This document shows, piece after piece, positions 16,846 to 24,209 of a stretch of DNA of 32,942 bases (position 1 is the first letter of the stretch; the number at the start of each line of letters is the position of its first letter). The notes beneath the pieces are model-generated. The model was not told the DNA's origin. It made no database searches and saw nothing but the letters and a program-made list of their open reading frames with translations. Source of the DNA: Lachnospiraceae bacterium (GTDB taxonomy: Bacteria > Bacillota > Clostridia > Lachnospirales > Lachnospiraceae); the NCBI GenBank assembly GCA_017463225.1, contig JAFTPO010000028.1, forward strand, positions 1-32,942. Reading direction: 5' to 3'. A program made the translations under genes and the position numbers.

Positions 16846-19323
16846 ATGGATGAACAATATATAGCACAGCTGGTTTATAATTTACAGTGTGGCGACCAGC
16901 AGGCATTTGAAGAATTATATAATCAAACCAATAAAATGGTTTACTTTATATGCAAGAATCTCCTTAATAATGAGGAGGATGCAAAGGATGTAATGCAGGA
17001 TGTATACATTACTGCCTATTATAAGATTGGTCAGCTTACTGAACTGGGTAAATTTCAGGCATGGATTAATCAGATTGCAGTAAATAAGTGTAAGAATCAT
17101 CTGGCGAAGAACAAGCCTGTACTTATGGCTCCTGAAGAGTTTAATGATACATTACTAGAGGAGAACGAGCTTTTCTTGCCAGAGGAGTACATAATCGAGA
17201 AGGAAAAACGTAAAATCATAATGAATATTATGAGAAAAAGCCTTTCAGATATACAGTATAACACAGTAATATTATACTATTTTAATGGATTATCAGTTTA
17301 CGAGATAGCTGATATTATGGAGTGTCCGCCAGGAACTGTAACCTACAGACTTAGTGTTGCTAGGGCTAAGATTAAAGAGGGAGTATTGCTGTATGAGAAC
17401 AAGAGTGAGGACAAGCTTTATTCTGTTGCAGCTATACCTTTCCTTGTCAGTCTGTTTGCAGCGGAGGCAAGCGGCTTAATAGTACCAAATGTTTTGCCGG
17501 AAATAATGACAGCTTTAACCGGTACAGCAGGTACTGTTATAGCTGGTATGACAAATGTTACATTTGCAGAGAATGTAGCTGCAGATATGAGTCAAACTAT
17601 GATGCAATCAGGAACTGAGATGATGAGTCAGGTAGGTCAGGGTATGATGCAACCAGGACAGAATATGATGAATCAGGCAGGATACGGTTCATATGAGATG
17701 CCTGCAGGTCAGGGTCAGGGTATGACACAGCCTGGTTATGAAGCATATGGTATGACGGAAGCGAGTGGAGCTCCTGTGACTACAGGTGCTGCTACAAATA
17801 TGGCATCAAATGTACCAGTGGTAGCCAAAGCTACTTCAATGGCGCTTAAAACCAAAATAGCCATAGGAATAGCATCAGTAGCCCTTCTTTGTGGAGGAAT
17901 TGCATTGGTGCTAAACATAAACAAGGATGACAAGGATAAGAATAAGGACAATAAAACTGAGACAACTACTGAACAAAGTGTTGTTAATACCACAGAGGAG
18001 GCTGAGAGCGTAACTACAGAAGTTACATCAGAGGAATCTACAGAGGAACAGCTTATTTCATCCCATTCGGGTGTTGTATCCGTATTTGATATTGGATACA
18101 ATAAAACCAGTGATGCTCCATATCTTGACGATATGATGTCTCTTAGATTCACCATGGATGGAACAAGCTATAATTTCCCTATAGATTACAGTGATTTCTT
18201 CGTAGGTTGGAAGTATGTGGATGAGTCTATGGAGGATGAGATTCAGGAAGAGATAGAATATAAGGAAGCTTTGAAGTCTATAAGTCTTGAGTCAGCAGAG
18301 TCTTCAGGCTTTTGGGTAACAAATCCTAAATATGATGAGAAGCTTCAGGTTAGAATTAATGTATCTAACTATAATAAGGAACCAGTTAAGGCTATTGATG
18401 GAACTATTAATTCAATTTATGTAGGAATGGAAGGATGTGCTACCTATCCAGAGATGATTTTCCCTGGAAATATCACATTTGGTTCCTCTATGGATGCTGT
18501 TATAGATGCATATGGTACCGATTGTATTGTAGGTGTAACAGAATATACATATCATAATACATATTCTCTTTCCTACTCCAAGGATAGTGAAGATGTTAAG
18601 GAAGAGCACAATGGTTACTACGATTACTTTGAGAGGGGAGTTAATGTAGTCTTTTCCTTTAACAATGAGAAGGAGCTTATAGCAGTAGGCTTATATATGG
18701 ATCCTAGTAAGTTTTACACAGACAGAGTATTGCTTAATGAATTTATAGCAAGTGACAAGGATTATGGGACTATGTCTTACGAGGAAGCGTATGAATATCT
18801 TAACTCTTTGCCAGCAAATTACGAGAGAAAATTCCTTTCCTCAACTGATGGTATGCCTGAGGGTGAGTGTATGATTACAGGATACCTTAGAGATGATGAG
18901 GTTATCGTTATACCTGATACAATTAATGGTAATAAGGTAACTGCTATACATGATTATGCCTTTACTGATTTGGAAAATACGGTTGCTATCAGGGTGCCTG
19001 AGACAGTAACAGTAATCGGTGATGGAGCATTTATGGAGCTTAAAACAGTTTGTGTTATAACAGGACTGGAAAATGTTGTAAGTCTAGGTTCGGTTAGTAT
19101 GGCAATAGGTGGAGATGATAGCTCAGGAACTGAGATTAAGGCAAAGATTAGGATGAATTCCTATGAGTATGCCACTAAGAAGGGAGAAAGACTAGATGAT
19201 GATGGTACTCCTTTTGGCTTTGGAAAGCTTATAATATATGCTCCTGCCGGAAGTGATTCCTATAATAATTTATTACCACATGTAAGCTCAATTGGCGATG
19301 ATATAATAGTTGAGACATATTAA
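16846..19323 (+). CDS. ECF-type sigma factor fused to a transmembrane helix and extracellular region, 825 aa
   Basis: The ATG follows AAAGGAG. Residues about 10-88 are sigma region 2 (NNEEDAKDVMQDVYITAY, FQAWINQIAVNKCKNHL). Residues 128-180 are region 4 (LSDIQYNTVILYYFNGLSVYEIA, GTVTYRLSVARAKIKE). Residues 185-330 are a hydrophobic then Met/Gln/Gly-rich linker (repeats such as GMMQPGQNMMNQ). One membrane helix lies at about 337-357 (IAIGIASVALLCGGIALVL), flanked by Lys. The outside part has a Thr/Glu/Ser linker (370-403), an unrecognised domain (410-620) and a C-terminal segment (680-755) with BspA-like leucine-rich-repeat phrases (VTAIHDYAF, VTVIGDGAF). Usual ECF factors are about 180 residues with a separate anti-sigma factor. 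Here the sensor appears built in, and no anti-sigma gene is adjacent. The frame is intact with no frameshift sign. Release of the sigma part by proteolysis, or action from the membrane, is inferred. Confidence 0.88.
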   Translation: MDEQYIAQLVYNLQCGDQQAFEELYNQTNKMVYFICKNLLNNEEDAKDVMQDVYITAYYKIGQLTELGKFQAWINQIAVNKCKNHLAKNKPVLMAPEEFNDTLLEENELFLPEEYIIEKEKRKIIMNIMRKSLSDIQYNTVILYYFNGLSVYEIADIMECPPGTVTYRLSVARAKIKEGVLLYENKSEDKLYSVAAIPFLVSLFAAEASGLIVPNVLPEIMTALTGTAGTVIAGMTNVTFAENVAADMSQTMMQSGTEMMSQVGQGMMQPGQNMMNQAGYGSYEMPAGQGQGMTQPGYEAYGMTEASGAPVTTGAATNMASNVPVVAKATSMALKTKIAIGIASVALLCGGIALVLNINKDDKDKNKDNKTETTTEQSVVNTTEEAESVTTEVTSEESTEEQLISSHSGVVSVFDIGYNKTSDAPYLDDMMSLRFTMDGTSYNFPIDYSDFFVGWKYVDESMEDEIQEEIEYKEALKSISLESAESSGFWVTNPKYDEKLQVRINVSNYNKEPVKAIDGTINSIYVGMEGCATYPEMIFPGNITFGSSMDAVIDAYGTDCIVGVTEYTYHNTYSLSYSKDSEDVKEEHNGYYDYFERGVNVVFSFNNEKELIAVGLYMDPSKFYTDRVLLNEFIASDKDYGTMSYEEAYEYLNSLPANYERKFLSSTDGMPEGECMITGYLRDDEVIVIPDTINGNKVTAIHDYAFTDLENTVAIRVPETVTVIGDGAFMELKTVCVITGLENVVSLGSVSMAIGGDDSSGTEIKAKIRMNSYEYATKKGERLDDDGTPFGFGKLIIYAPAGSDSYNNLLPHVSSIGDDIIVETY

Positions 19324-19331
19324 AATAAACT

Positions 19332-19357
19332 GGAGGACTTGAATTATCAAGCCCTTC
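19332..19357 (+). terminator. Possible weak terminator or hairpin after the sigma-factor gene
   Basis: GGAGGACTTGA and TCAAGCCCTTC pair over 10 of 11 positions (one G-U pair, one A-C mismatch) around loop ATTA. Only GGTTTATAAT follows, so termination would be weak. The hairpin overlaps the -35 of the next promoter. Confidence 0.35.
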
Positions 19358-19367
19358 GGTTTATAAT
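19339..19367 (+). promoter_or_regulatory. Predicted promoter for the GNAT gene
   Basis: TTGAAT (19339-19344), a 17-base spacer and a perfect TATAAT (19362-19367) imply a start near 19374 and a leader of about 215 bases before the TTG start codon at 19591. Confidence 0.5.
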
Positions 19368-19373
19368 CTACAT

Positions 19374-19590
19374 TAGAAGCAAGCATACTATATTTTAGAC
19401 GATTAGAGGATGCTTATTTCAAATTATATAATAAGGAGACGAGTGTTTGAGAAACATTAATAAAAAGGAGATTGCAAGATAACCGGAAGGTTTTGCTTGC
19501 AACAATGAAACCTTCTGGAATTTCAACTATGTAATTAGAAGGCTAGATTAAGCCTATAAGATTTATTTTGAATTTTAGGAGGAAAAGAAA
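19374..19590 (+). ncRNA. Structured 5' leader, candidate pseudoknot or regulatory RNA
   Basis: Two complementary pairs interleave. TTGCAAG (19472-19478) pairs with CTTGCAA (19496-19502). CCGGAAGGTTT (19483-19493) pairs with AAACCTTCTGG (19508-19518) with one G-U. The order (first stem left, second stem left, first stem right, second stem right) is that of an H-type pseudoknot, or of two mutually exclusive hairpins. AAGCAT/ATGCTT (19381-19386 and 19410-19415) add another possible stem. Two short unused ribosome-site-plus-start pairs also occur (GTG at 19443, TTG at 19472). I recognise no known riboswitch class. A leader peptide cannot be excluded. Confidence 0.35.
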
Positions 19591-20241
19591 TTGAATAATA
19601 ATTATATTATCCGTATGGAGAAACCAGCAGACTACAGATTAGTTGAGGAGATGACTAAGAGAGCGTTTTGGAATGTATATGTTCCAGGATGTGACGAACA
19701 CTATCTAACACATGTTATGAGAGAATCGGTAGACTTCGTACCAGAGCTTAATCTTATCTTGGAGTTAGATGGTAAGATAATTGCCAGTGTGAAGTATCTT
19801 AAATCCCGTTTGAAGGATGAAGATGGCAATATGAAGGAGATAGTATCCTTTGGACCACTTTGTGTGGAGCCTGATTATCATAGAAGTGGCTACGGAAAGG
19901 TGCTTTTAGAGTATTCATTTGATGTGGCTAAAAATCTGGGCTATGAGGTAATAACCAATTTTGGGGATCCTGCAAACTATGTTGCCAGAGGCTTTAAGTC
20001 CTGTCATAAGTATAATGTTTGCTTGGATGGGGATGTATATCATTCATCCCTGCTGGTTAAGGAATTGGTACCAGGAGTCTTGGATGGCAGAAAGTGGTAC
20101 TTCTATGAAAGCCCAGTTGGAGAGCTGATGAGTGCAGAAGGCTTTGAAGAGTTTGATAAGACTTTCCCTGTTATGGAGAAGGCTTGGAGACCAAGTCAGG
20201 AGATTTTCTATATCCAGTGTCGTTCAACAATTGGTAACTAA
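19591..20241 (+). CDS. GNAT-family N-acetyltransferase, 216 aa, TTG start
   Basis: The start is a TTG at 19591 placed 6 bases after TAGGAGGAAAAGAAA. The next in-frame ATG would remove the first strand of the fold. Residues 85-115 hold GNAT motif A: VSFGPLCVEPDYHRSGYGKVLLEYSF, with acetyl-CoA pyrophosphate loop R98-S-G-Y-G-K103. The C-terminal half (KWYFYESPVG, FPVMEKAW) resembles the YhbS-like predicted acetyltransferases. The substrate is unknown. It stands alone between its own promoter and terminator. The long structured leader and weak start codon suggest control at the RNA or translation level. Confidence 0.9.
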   Translation: MNNNYIIRMEKPADYRLVEEMTKRAFWNVYVPGCDEHYLTHVMRESVDFVPELNLILELDGKIIASVKYLKSRLKDEDGNMKEIVSFGPLCVEPDYHRSGYGKVLLEYSFDVAKNLGYEVITNFGDPANYVARGFKSCHKYNVCLDGDVYHSSLLVKELVPGVLDGRKWYFYESPVGELMSAEGFEEFDKTFPVMEKAWRPSQEIFYIQCRSTIGN

Positions 20242-20254
20242 GGGATAATAGCTG

Positions 20255-20290
20255 GCTCGTAGGTTTTAGAACCTGCGGGCTTTTTTATTT
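20255..20290 (+). terminator. Rho-independent terminator after the GNAT gene
   Basis: GCTCGTAGGTT (20255-20265) pairs with AACCTGCGGGC (20270-20280), 11 bp including two G-U pairs, loop TTAG, then TTTTTTATTT. Its sequence closely resembles the terminator at 22202-22231. Confidence 0.9.
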
Positions 20291-20321
20291 AAAGGATAGT
20301 AATATTTTGGCAAGAATAGTA

Positions 20322-20351
20322 TTACATAGTAAGAATATAATGTGATATAAT
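20322..20351 (+). promoter_or_regulatory. Predicted promoter for the FecR-domain gene
   Basis: TTACAT (20322-20327), an 18-base spacer, then TGA-TATAAT (TATAAT at 20346-20351), an extended perfect -10. Confidence 0.6.
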
Positions 20352-20429
20352 TTATATGATGTTTGGAACTATTTGATATTAAAGAGTAGGAAAAATAAAA
20401 AACATAATTTTAAAAAGGAGGTACTGTAG

Positions 20430-21758
20430 ATGAAAAGTAAAAAAGGTTTAATTTCTATAATTGTTGGAATTGTAATTATGATAGTTGGAATTATTGTTAT
20501 ATTGTTAGCTACTGGAGTGATTGGAAATAAGAATGAAAAATACAGAGTAGTGTCCGTTGATTCTTATGAAGGCGATGTTAGTCTTTCGCGAGAAAACAAA
20601 GACAGTGATCTGTTTCAGGGTATGAATCTTAAATCAGGAGATAAGATTTCAACAGGTGGAATGTCAAATGTTCTTCTATTGGCTGATTCTGATAAGTCTT
20701 TGCTTGCAGGTGAGAATACCTGTTTTACTATAGAGGCAACAGGTAATGCAAAGAAAGGTAGAATATATATTAATTTAGAGTATGGAACTGCTCTTGTTAC
20801 TATAGACAACAAATTAGCAGAAGAGGACTCCTTTGAGATAGACACTCCTAATGCTGCTTTGAGTGTTAGAGGAACAGTATTTGAGGTGACTTATAATAAG
20901 GAAACAGATGAAACCTTGCTCACTGTTAAAGAAGGATGTGTTGAGGTTGTAAATGACGTTTTATCTAAGCTTATAAATGCAGGAGAAAGTGTAGTTATTA
21001 CTAATGATGAGATTGTGTATATTGATGAAGCTGAGGATGACATTGGTGCTACGGAGGACATAAATAATTCAGATGGTACGGATTCGCAGAATGGTGATGA
21101 AGAGTCTGATAATAATGGTGGTTCTTCAATAGATTCAAAAATTTTGACAGATGGTGTTGATGAGACAGAATGGCCACTTATTCTTAAGAATGAAGCAGAG
21201 ATTGCTTCCCTTGAGTATTGTCTTGGTATTATGACAAAATGTAAGATAGATGGTCATGAAAATTATGTGGCTGAAGCCCTTATTGATTTAGATACAAATA
21301 TATATTATAAAGAACCTTTTGAATTACTTGGTCATTTTCAAGAGGGGGATTATAATTATGAATGGTTCATGGTATACTACGTTTCTAAGTTGAATAAGGT
21401 GTATGGTCTTATGCCTAATGGAGCAATAAATGAATCTAATATTCCAGAAGACGCACATATAGTAGGGGATTATTTATACATAAATACAAATGTTCCAGAA
21501 GAGTATTGTATTGCTGAGGGGGTAGATATGGATGGGCTCACAAACTATGTAGTTGCTAATTATTACCTTCCTTGCCCTATGAGTGTATCTATTGATAATG
21601 TTGATGTATCTCAATTAAATAAAATTATTATAGAATACACATATGTTCTTGGCGATAAGGATGGAAATGTTTTATATGAGAAGAGTCCATTTGTTGCATA
21701 TTTAGAGCCAGATGAAAGTGGAAGATATGTAATCACGTCAGTAGAAAAAAATAACTAA
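20430..21758 (+). CDS. Membrane-anchored FecR-domain protein, 442 aa
   Basis: The ATG at 20430 follows AAAAAGGAGG. Residues 7-31 are one hydrophobic helix after a basic start, so the rest is outside the membrane. Residues about 40-195 match the FecR beta-helix-like domain (KSGDKISTGGMSNVLLL, then TPNAALSVRGTVFEVTYN and TVKEGCVEVV). An Asp/Asn/Ser/Gly-rich acidic linker spans about 200-235, and an unrecognised domain of about 200 residues follows. In Gram-negatives FecR proteins are anti-sigma and TonB-signalling partners, but in Firmicutes FecR domains are often part of surface proteins of unknown role. No sigma gene is directly adjacent. The membrane-anchored sigma factor lies 1.1 kb upstream as a separate transcription unit. 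A PaaI thioesterase follows after 23 bases. Confidence 0.82.
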   Translation: MKSKKGLISIIVGIVIMIVGIIVILLATGVIGNKNEKYRVVSVDSYEGDVSLSRENKDSDLFQGMNLKSGDKISTGGMSNVLLLADSDKSLLAGENTCFTIEATGNAKKGRIYINLEYGTALVTIDNKLAEEDSFEIDTPNAALSVRGTVFEVTYNKETDETLLTVKEGCVEVVNDVLSKLINAGESVVITNDEIVYIDEAEDDIGATEDINNSDGTDSQNGDEESDNNGGSSIDSKILTDGVDETEWPLILKNEAEIASLEYCLGIMTKCKIDGHENYVAEALIDLDTNIYYKEPFELLGHFQEGDYNYEWFMVYYVSKLNKVYGLMPNGAINESNIPEDAHIVGDYLYINTNVPEEYCIAEGVDMDGLTNYVVANYYLPCPMSVSIDNVDVSQLNKIIIEYTYVLGDKDGNVLYEKSPFVAYLEPDESGRYVITSVEKNN

Positions 21759-21781
21759 TTTTTATAAAAGGAGACAGCATT

Positions 21782-22180
21782 ATGAGTACATTTAATTCCC
21801 TTGAGGAAGCACAAGAGTTTTTCAAAAACGATACATTTGCCACTGTAAACGGTATGAAAATTGAAAGCCTTAATGAGGATGGCTGTGTATGTAGTATGGA
21901 TTTGAATGAGAACCACAGGAATGCTTACGGGGGCATTATGGGGGGTGTAATATTTACTTTGGGAGATTTTGCCTTTGCAGTTGCATCTAACAATGCACAC
22001 AAGCCAACAGTTGCCCTTAATGTAAATATTAATTTCCTTAGCTCATCTAAGGGGTCACACCTTACTGCTACAGCAAAATGTGTGAAGGACGGTAGAACTA
22101 CAGCAGTTTATAATGTGATGATTACCGATGAATTTGGCAAAGAGGTTGCCATGTTTATAGGGACAGGATATAAATTATAG
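21782..22180 (+). CDS. PaaI-type hotdog-fold thioesterase, 132 aa
   Basis: The ATG at 21782 follows AAAAGGAGA. The single-domain hotdog protein has the motif NHRNAYGGIMGGVIFTLGDFAFAVASN, in which Asn/His and the following Gly-rich helix with an acidic residue form the PaaI/4HBT active site. The segment VALNVNINFLSS and later strands complete the fold. It probably hydrolyses an acyl- or aryl-CoA thioester in the cytoplasm. The substrate cannot be read from the sequence. It may be cotranscribed with the FecR-domain gene 23 bases upstream although no functional link is evident. It ends at a strong terminator. Confidence 0.9.
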   Translation: MSTFNSLEEAQEFFKNDTFATVNGMKIESLNEDGCVCSMDLNENHRNAYGGIMGGVIFTLGDFAFAVASNNAHKPTVALNVNINFLSSSKGSHLTATAKCVKDGRTTAVYNVMITDEFGKEVAMFIGTGYKL

Positions 22181-22201
22181 TGTTGGAATATATAACATCA
22201 G

Positions 22202-22231
22202 GCCCGTAGATTTTAAAATCTATGGGCTTTT
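22202..22231 (+). terminator. Rho-independent terminator after the thioesterase gene
   Basis: GCCCGTAGATTTT and AAAATCTATGGGC (22202-22227) form a 13-bp stem with one G-U pair and almost no loop as drawn. The terminal A-T pairs would open to make one. TTTT follows. It is a near-copy of the hairpin at 20255. Confidence 0.88.
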
Positions 22232-22314
22232 ATGTTATGGTATATTAGCAAGAAACAGTGTACTAGTTTTATTCAACACATCTGTGTACAAAAACATTAG
22301 AAAAACACAATTAG

Positions 22315-22343
22315 TTCATAAATTAAACACATTTTGCTAATAT
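22315..22343 (+). promoter_or_regulatory. Possible promoter for the beta-helix lipoprotein gene
   Basis: TTCATA (22315-22320), a 17-base spacer and TGC-TAATAT (TAATAT at 22338-22343), an extended -10. The -35 is weak. Confidence 0.4.
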
Positions 22344-22378
22344 TATGTAAAAAAATACAAAAGAAGGAAGTGCTTGAT

Positions 22379-24106
22379 ATGAGGAAAAACAAACTACGAA
22401 AATCTATGCTTATAATGGGAATAGGCCTAACTATGTTAGGGCTTGGAGCATGTAATAAAGCATCGGAGGATACTACTACCGTAACGGAACTTGATTCTAC
22501 AATTGCTATAGACACTTCGCAGAATGGTGACGCAGATGCTAACACTGTTCAAGGAGAAGATGAAGTTGTGGAAATTGTTCTAAGTGATTCTGGGATTACT
22601 GTAGATGAAGTAGCTGTAAGCAGTGATACATCTGAGTCAGTATATGTGGCAAATGATATAATATATTATGAGACTGGCAAGGATTTTACCTATGGTGAAG
22701 GTACTGAAGCTGATGCTCACGACTCGGAGGAAGCATTAAACCATACAGTAGTTCATATTACAAAGCCAGGTACATATAATGTTAGCGGAAAGCTGTCCAA
22801 GGGACAAATAGCCGTTGATTTAGGAGAGGATGCAAAGGATAATCCTGAAGCAGTTGTAACTCTTATTATGGATAATGCTGATATAACCTGTGATGTTGCC
22901 CCGGCAGTTATATTCTACAGTGTGTATGAGTGTGGAAATGATGATGCTGACAGCGCCTCAAAGGATGTGGATACAACCGAGGCAGGTGCCAATGTAATTA
23001 TAGCAGATGATTCTACTAATACAGTAAATGGTTCTTATGTAGCAAAGATATATAAGCCAGACAGTGTGGTGTTAAGTGAAGATAAAGCAGAAGTGGTAGA
23101 TTCAAGCAAGCTTCATAAGTATGATGGTGCTTTCTATTCTAAAATGTCTATGAATATAGAAGGTGGCCAAAATAGTAATGGTGTTCTCAACATCAACGCG
23201 GAAAACGAGGGCTTAGACAGTGAACTTCATCTTACAATAAATGGTGGGATTATTAATATTAATTCTGGTAATGATGGAATTAACACCAATGAAGATGGTG
23301 TATCTGTTACAACTATCAATGGGGGTAGTGTAAATATATTGGTTAACGGAGATACAGGCGAAGGAGACGGCATAGATTCCAATGGATGGCTTGTTATAAA
23401 TGGCGGTAAGGTTACAGCCCAGGCCTGCTCTGACAGTGCAGATGCGGGAATAGACTCTGATATGGGTATACATATAACTGGTGGAACTGTAATGGCAACT
23501 GGTCATATGCTTGACAGAATAGAGGATGGTGGACAGACCTATGCTGTATTTAATTTCAATGGAAAGCAGACTCTGGAAGAGACAGTATATTTAAAGGATG
23601 AAAGTGATGCTATAGTTATGGAAGCATGCCCAGATAATGCATATTCTGTAATGATATATAGTAGTCCTGAGCTTGTCAGTGGCATATATACCTTATGGAG
23701 TGGCGATACACAGCTAGCTAATCAAGGAGGTACAATGGGAGGACCTGGCAATAACGGAATGAATCAGGATGGAATGACACCGCCAGAGGGAATGGAAATG
23801 CCAGAAGGAATGGAACCACCAGAGGGGATGGAAATGCCAGAAGGAATGGAACCACCGGAAGGAATGGAGAAACCAGAGGGTATGGAACCGCCTGAGGGAA
23901 TGGAGATGCCGGAAGGGATGGAACCACCACAGGGAATGGAGATGCCGGAAGGGATGGAACCACCACAGGATGGTGAAAGACCGGACAAACCGGAAGATAA
24001 TAATGGAGATTTTATGAATCCTAATAATCAGGGGAATTATACACAAGAAAAAACATATGAATTCCAGATTAATGAAGGAGCTAATATGTTTGGTGGGATA
24101 AGCTAA
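22379..24106 (+). CDS. Cthe_2159-type carbohydrate-binding beta-helix lipoprotein with hexapeptide repeat tail, 575 aa
   Basis: The ATG at 22379 follows AAGAAGGAAG. The frame is open upstream to 22334 without a ribosome site. A signal with lipobox LGAC is followed by a Thr/Asp-rich linker. From about residue 115 the sequence matches, by recall, the Cthe_2159 domain, a calcium-binding right-handed beta-helix that binds polygalacturonate: HITKPGTYNVSGKLSKGQI, then turns such as LNINAENEGLDSE, ININSGNDGINTNED, GEGDGIDSNGWLVINGG and DAGIDSDMGIHITGG. Residues about 468-530 are ten PEGME-type hexads, then a charged Asn-rich end. There is no sortase signal or membrane helix at the C-terminus. It is likely a surface glycan-binding or adhesive lipoprotein. 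No pectinase genes are adjacent. Its own terminator follows. Confidence 0.86.
   Translation: MRKNKLRKSMLIMGIGLTMLGLGACNKASEDTTTVTELDSTIAIDTSQNGDADANTVQGEDEVVEIVLSDSGITVDEVAVSSDTSESVYVANDIIYYETGKDFTYGEGTEADAHDSEEALNHTVVHITKPGTYNVSGKLSKGQIAVDLGEDAKDNPEAVVTLIMDNADITCDVAPAVIFYSVYECGNDDADSASKDVDTTEAGANVIIADDSTNTVNGSYVAKIYKPDSVVLSEDKAEVVDSSKLHKYDGAFYSKMSMNIEGGQNSNGVLNINAENEGLDSELHLTINGGIININSGNDGINTNEDGVSVTTINGGSVNILVNGDTGEGDGIDSNGWLVINGGKVTAQACSDSADAGIDSDMGIHITGGTVMATGHMLDRIEDGGQTYAVFNFNGKQTLEETVYLKDESDAIVMEACPDNAYSVMIYSSPELVSGIYTLWSGDTQLANQGGTMGGPGNNGMNQDGMTPPEGMEMPEGMEPPEGMEMPEGMEPPEGMEKPEGMEPPEGMEMPEGMEPPQGMEMPEGMEPPQDGERPDKPEDNNGDFMNPNNQGNYTQEKTYEFQINEGANMFGGIS
23780..23968 (+). repeat. In-frame 18-bp tandem repeat (10.5 units) encoding PPEGME/MPEGME
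   Basis: Ten hexapeptide units alternate PPEGME and MPEGME, with one KPEGME and one PPQGME, then a final PPQ. Together they make 63 codons. The 36-bp double unit is the better repeat period. Synonymous changes between units (CCAGAGGGA, CCAGAAGGA, CCGGAAGGG) show the array is not freshly expanded throughout, but two 3' double units are almost identical. Confidence 0.92.
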
Positions 24107-24113
24107 TATCTAA

Positions 24114-24147
24114 ACTGCTTGTAGTTGAGTAACTACAGGCAGTTTTT
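24114..24147 (+). terminator. Rho-independent terminator after the beta-helix lipoprotein
   Basis: ACTGCTTGTAGTT (24114-24126) and AACTACAGGCAGT (24131-24143) pair over 13 positions with one G-U, loop GAGT, followed by TTTTCTT. Confidence 0.9.
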
Positions 24148-24148
24148 C

Positions 24149-24177
24149 TTGTTGAATATAATATTTTAAAGTATAAT
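24149..24177 (+). promoter_or_regulatory. Predicted promoter for the DMT transporter operon
   Basis: TTGTTG (24149-24154), a 17-base spacer and a perfect TATAAT (24172-24177), directly after the preceding terminator. Confidence 0.5.
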
Positions 24178-24209
24178 GTCCTTAGTAATAATTTTGAGGG
24201 TTAAGAAAA

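Noticed and set aside
16846-19323. Sigma fusion as two genes separated by a frameshift
   Set aside because: The frame is continuous through the linker and helix, and no ribosome site with a start is placed at the outside domain.
23780-23968. CRISPR-like array
   Set aside because: The repeats are contiguous, in frame and without spacers. They encode a peptide repeat.
23714-24046. Minus-strand repeat-rich frames (His/Phe-rich and Gly/Ser/Ile-rich) opposite the hexapeptide repeats
   Set aside because: They arise because the 18-bp repeat has no stops in several frames. No start signals are present.
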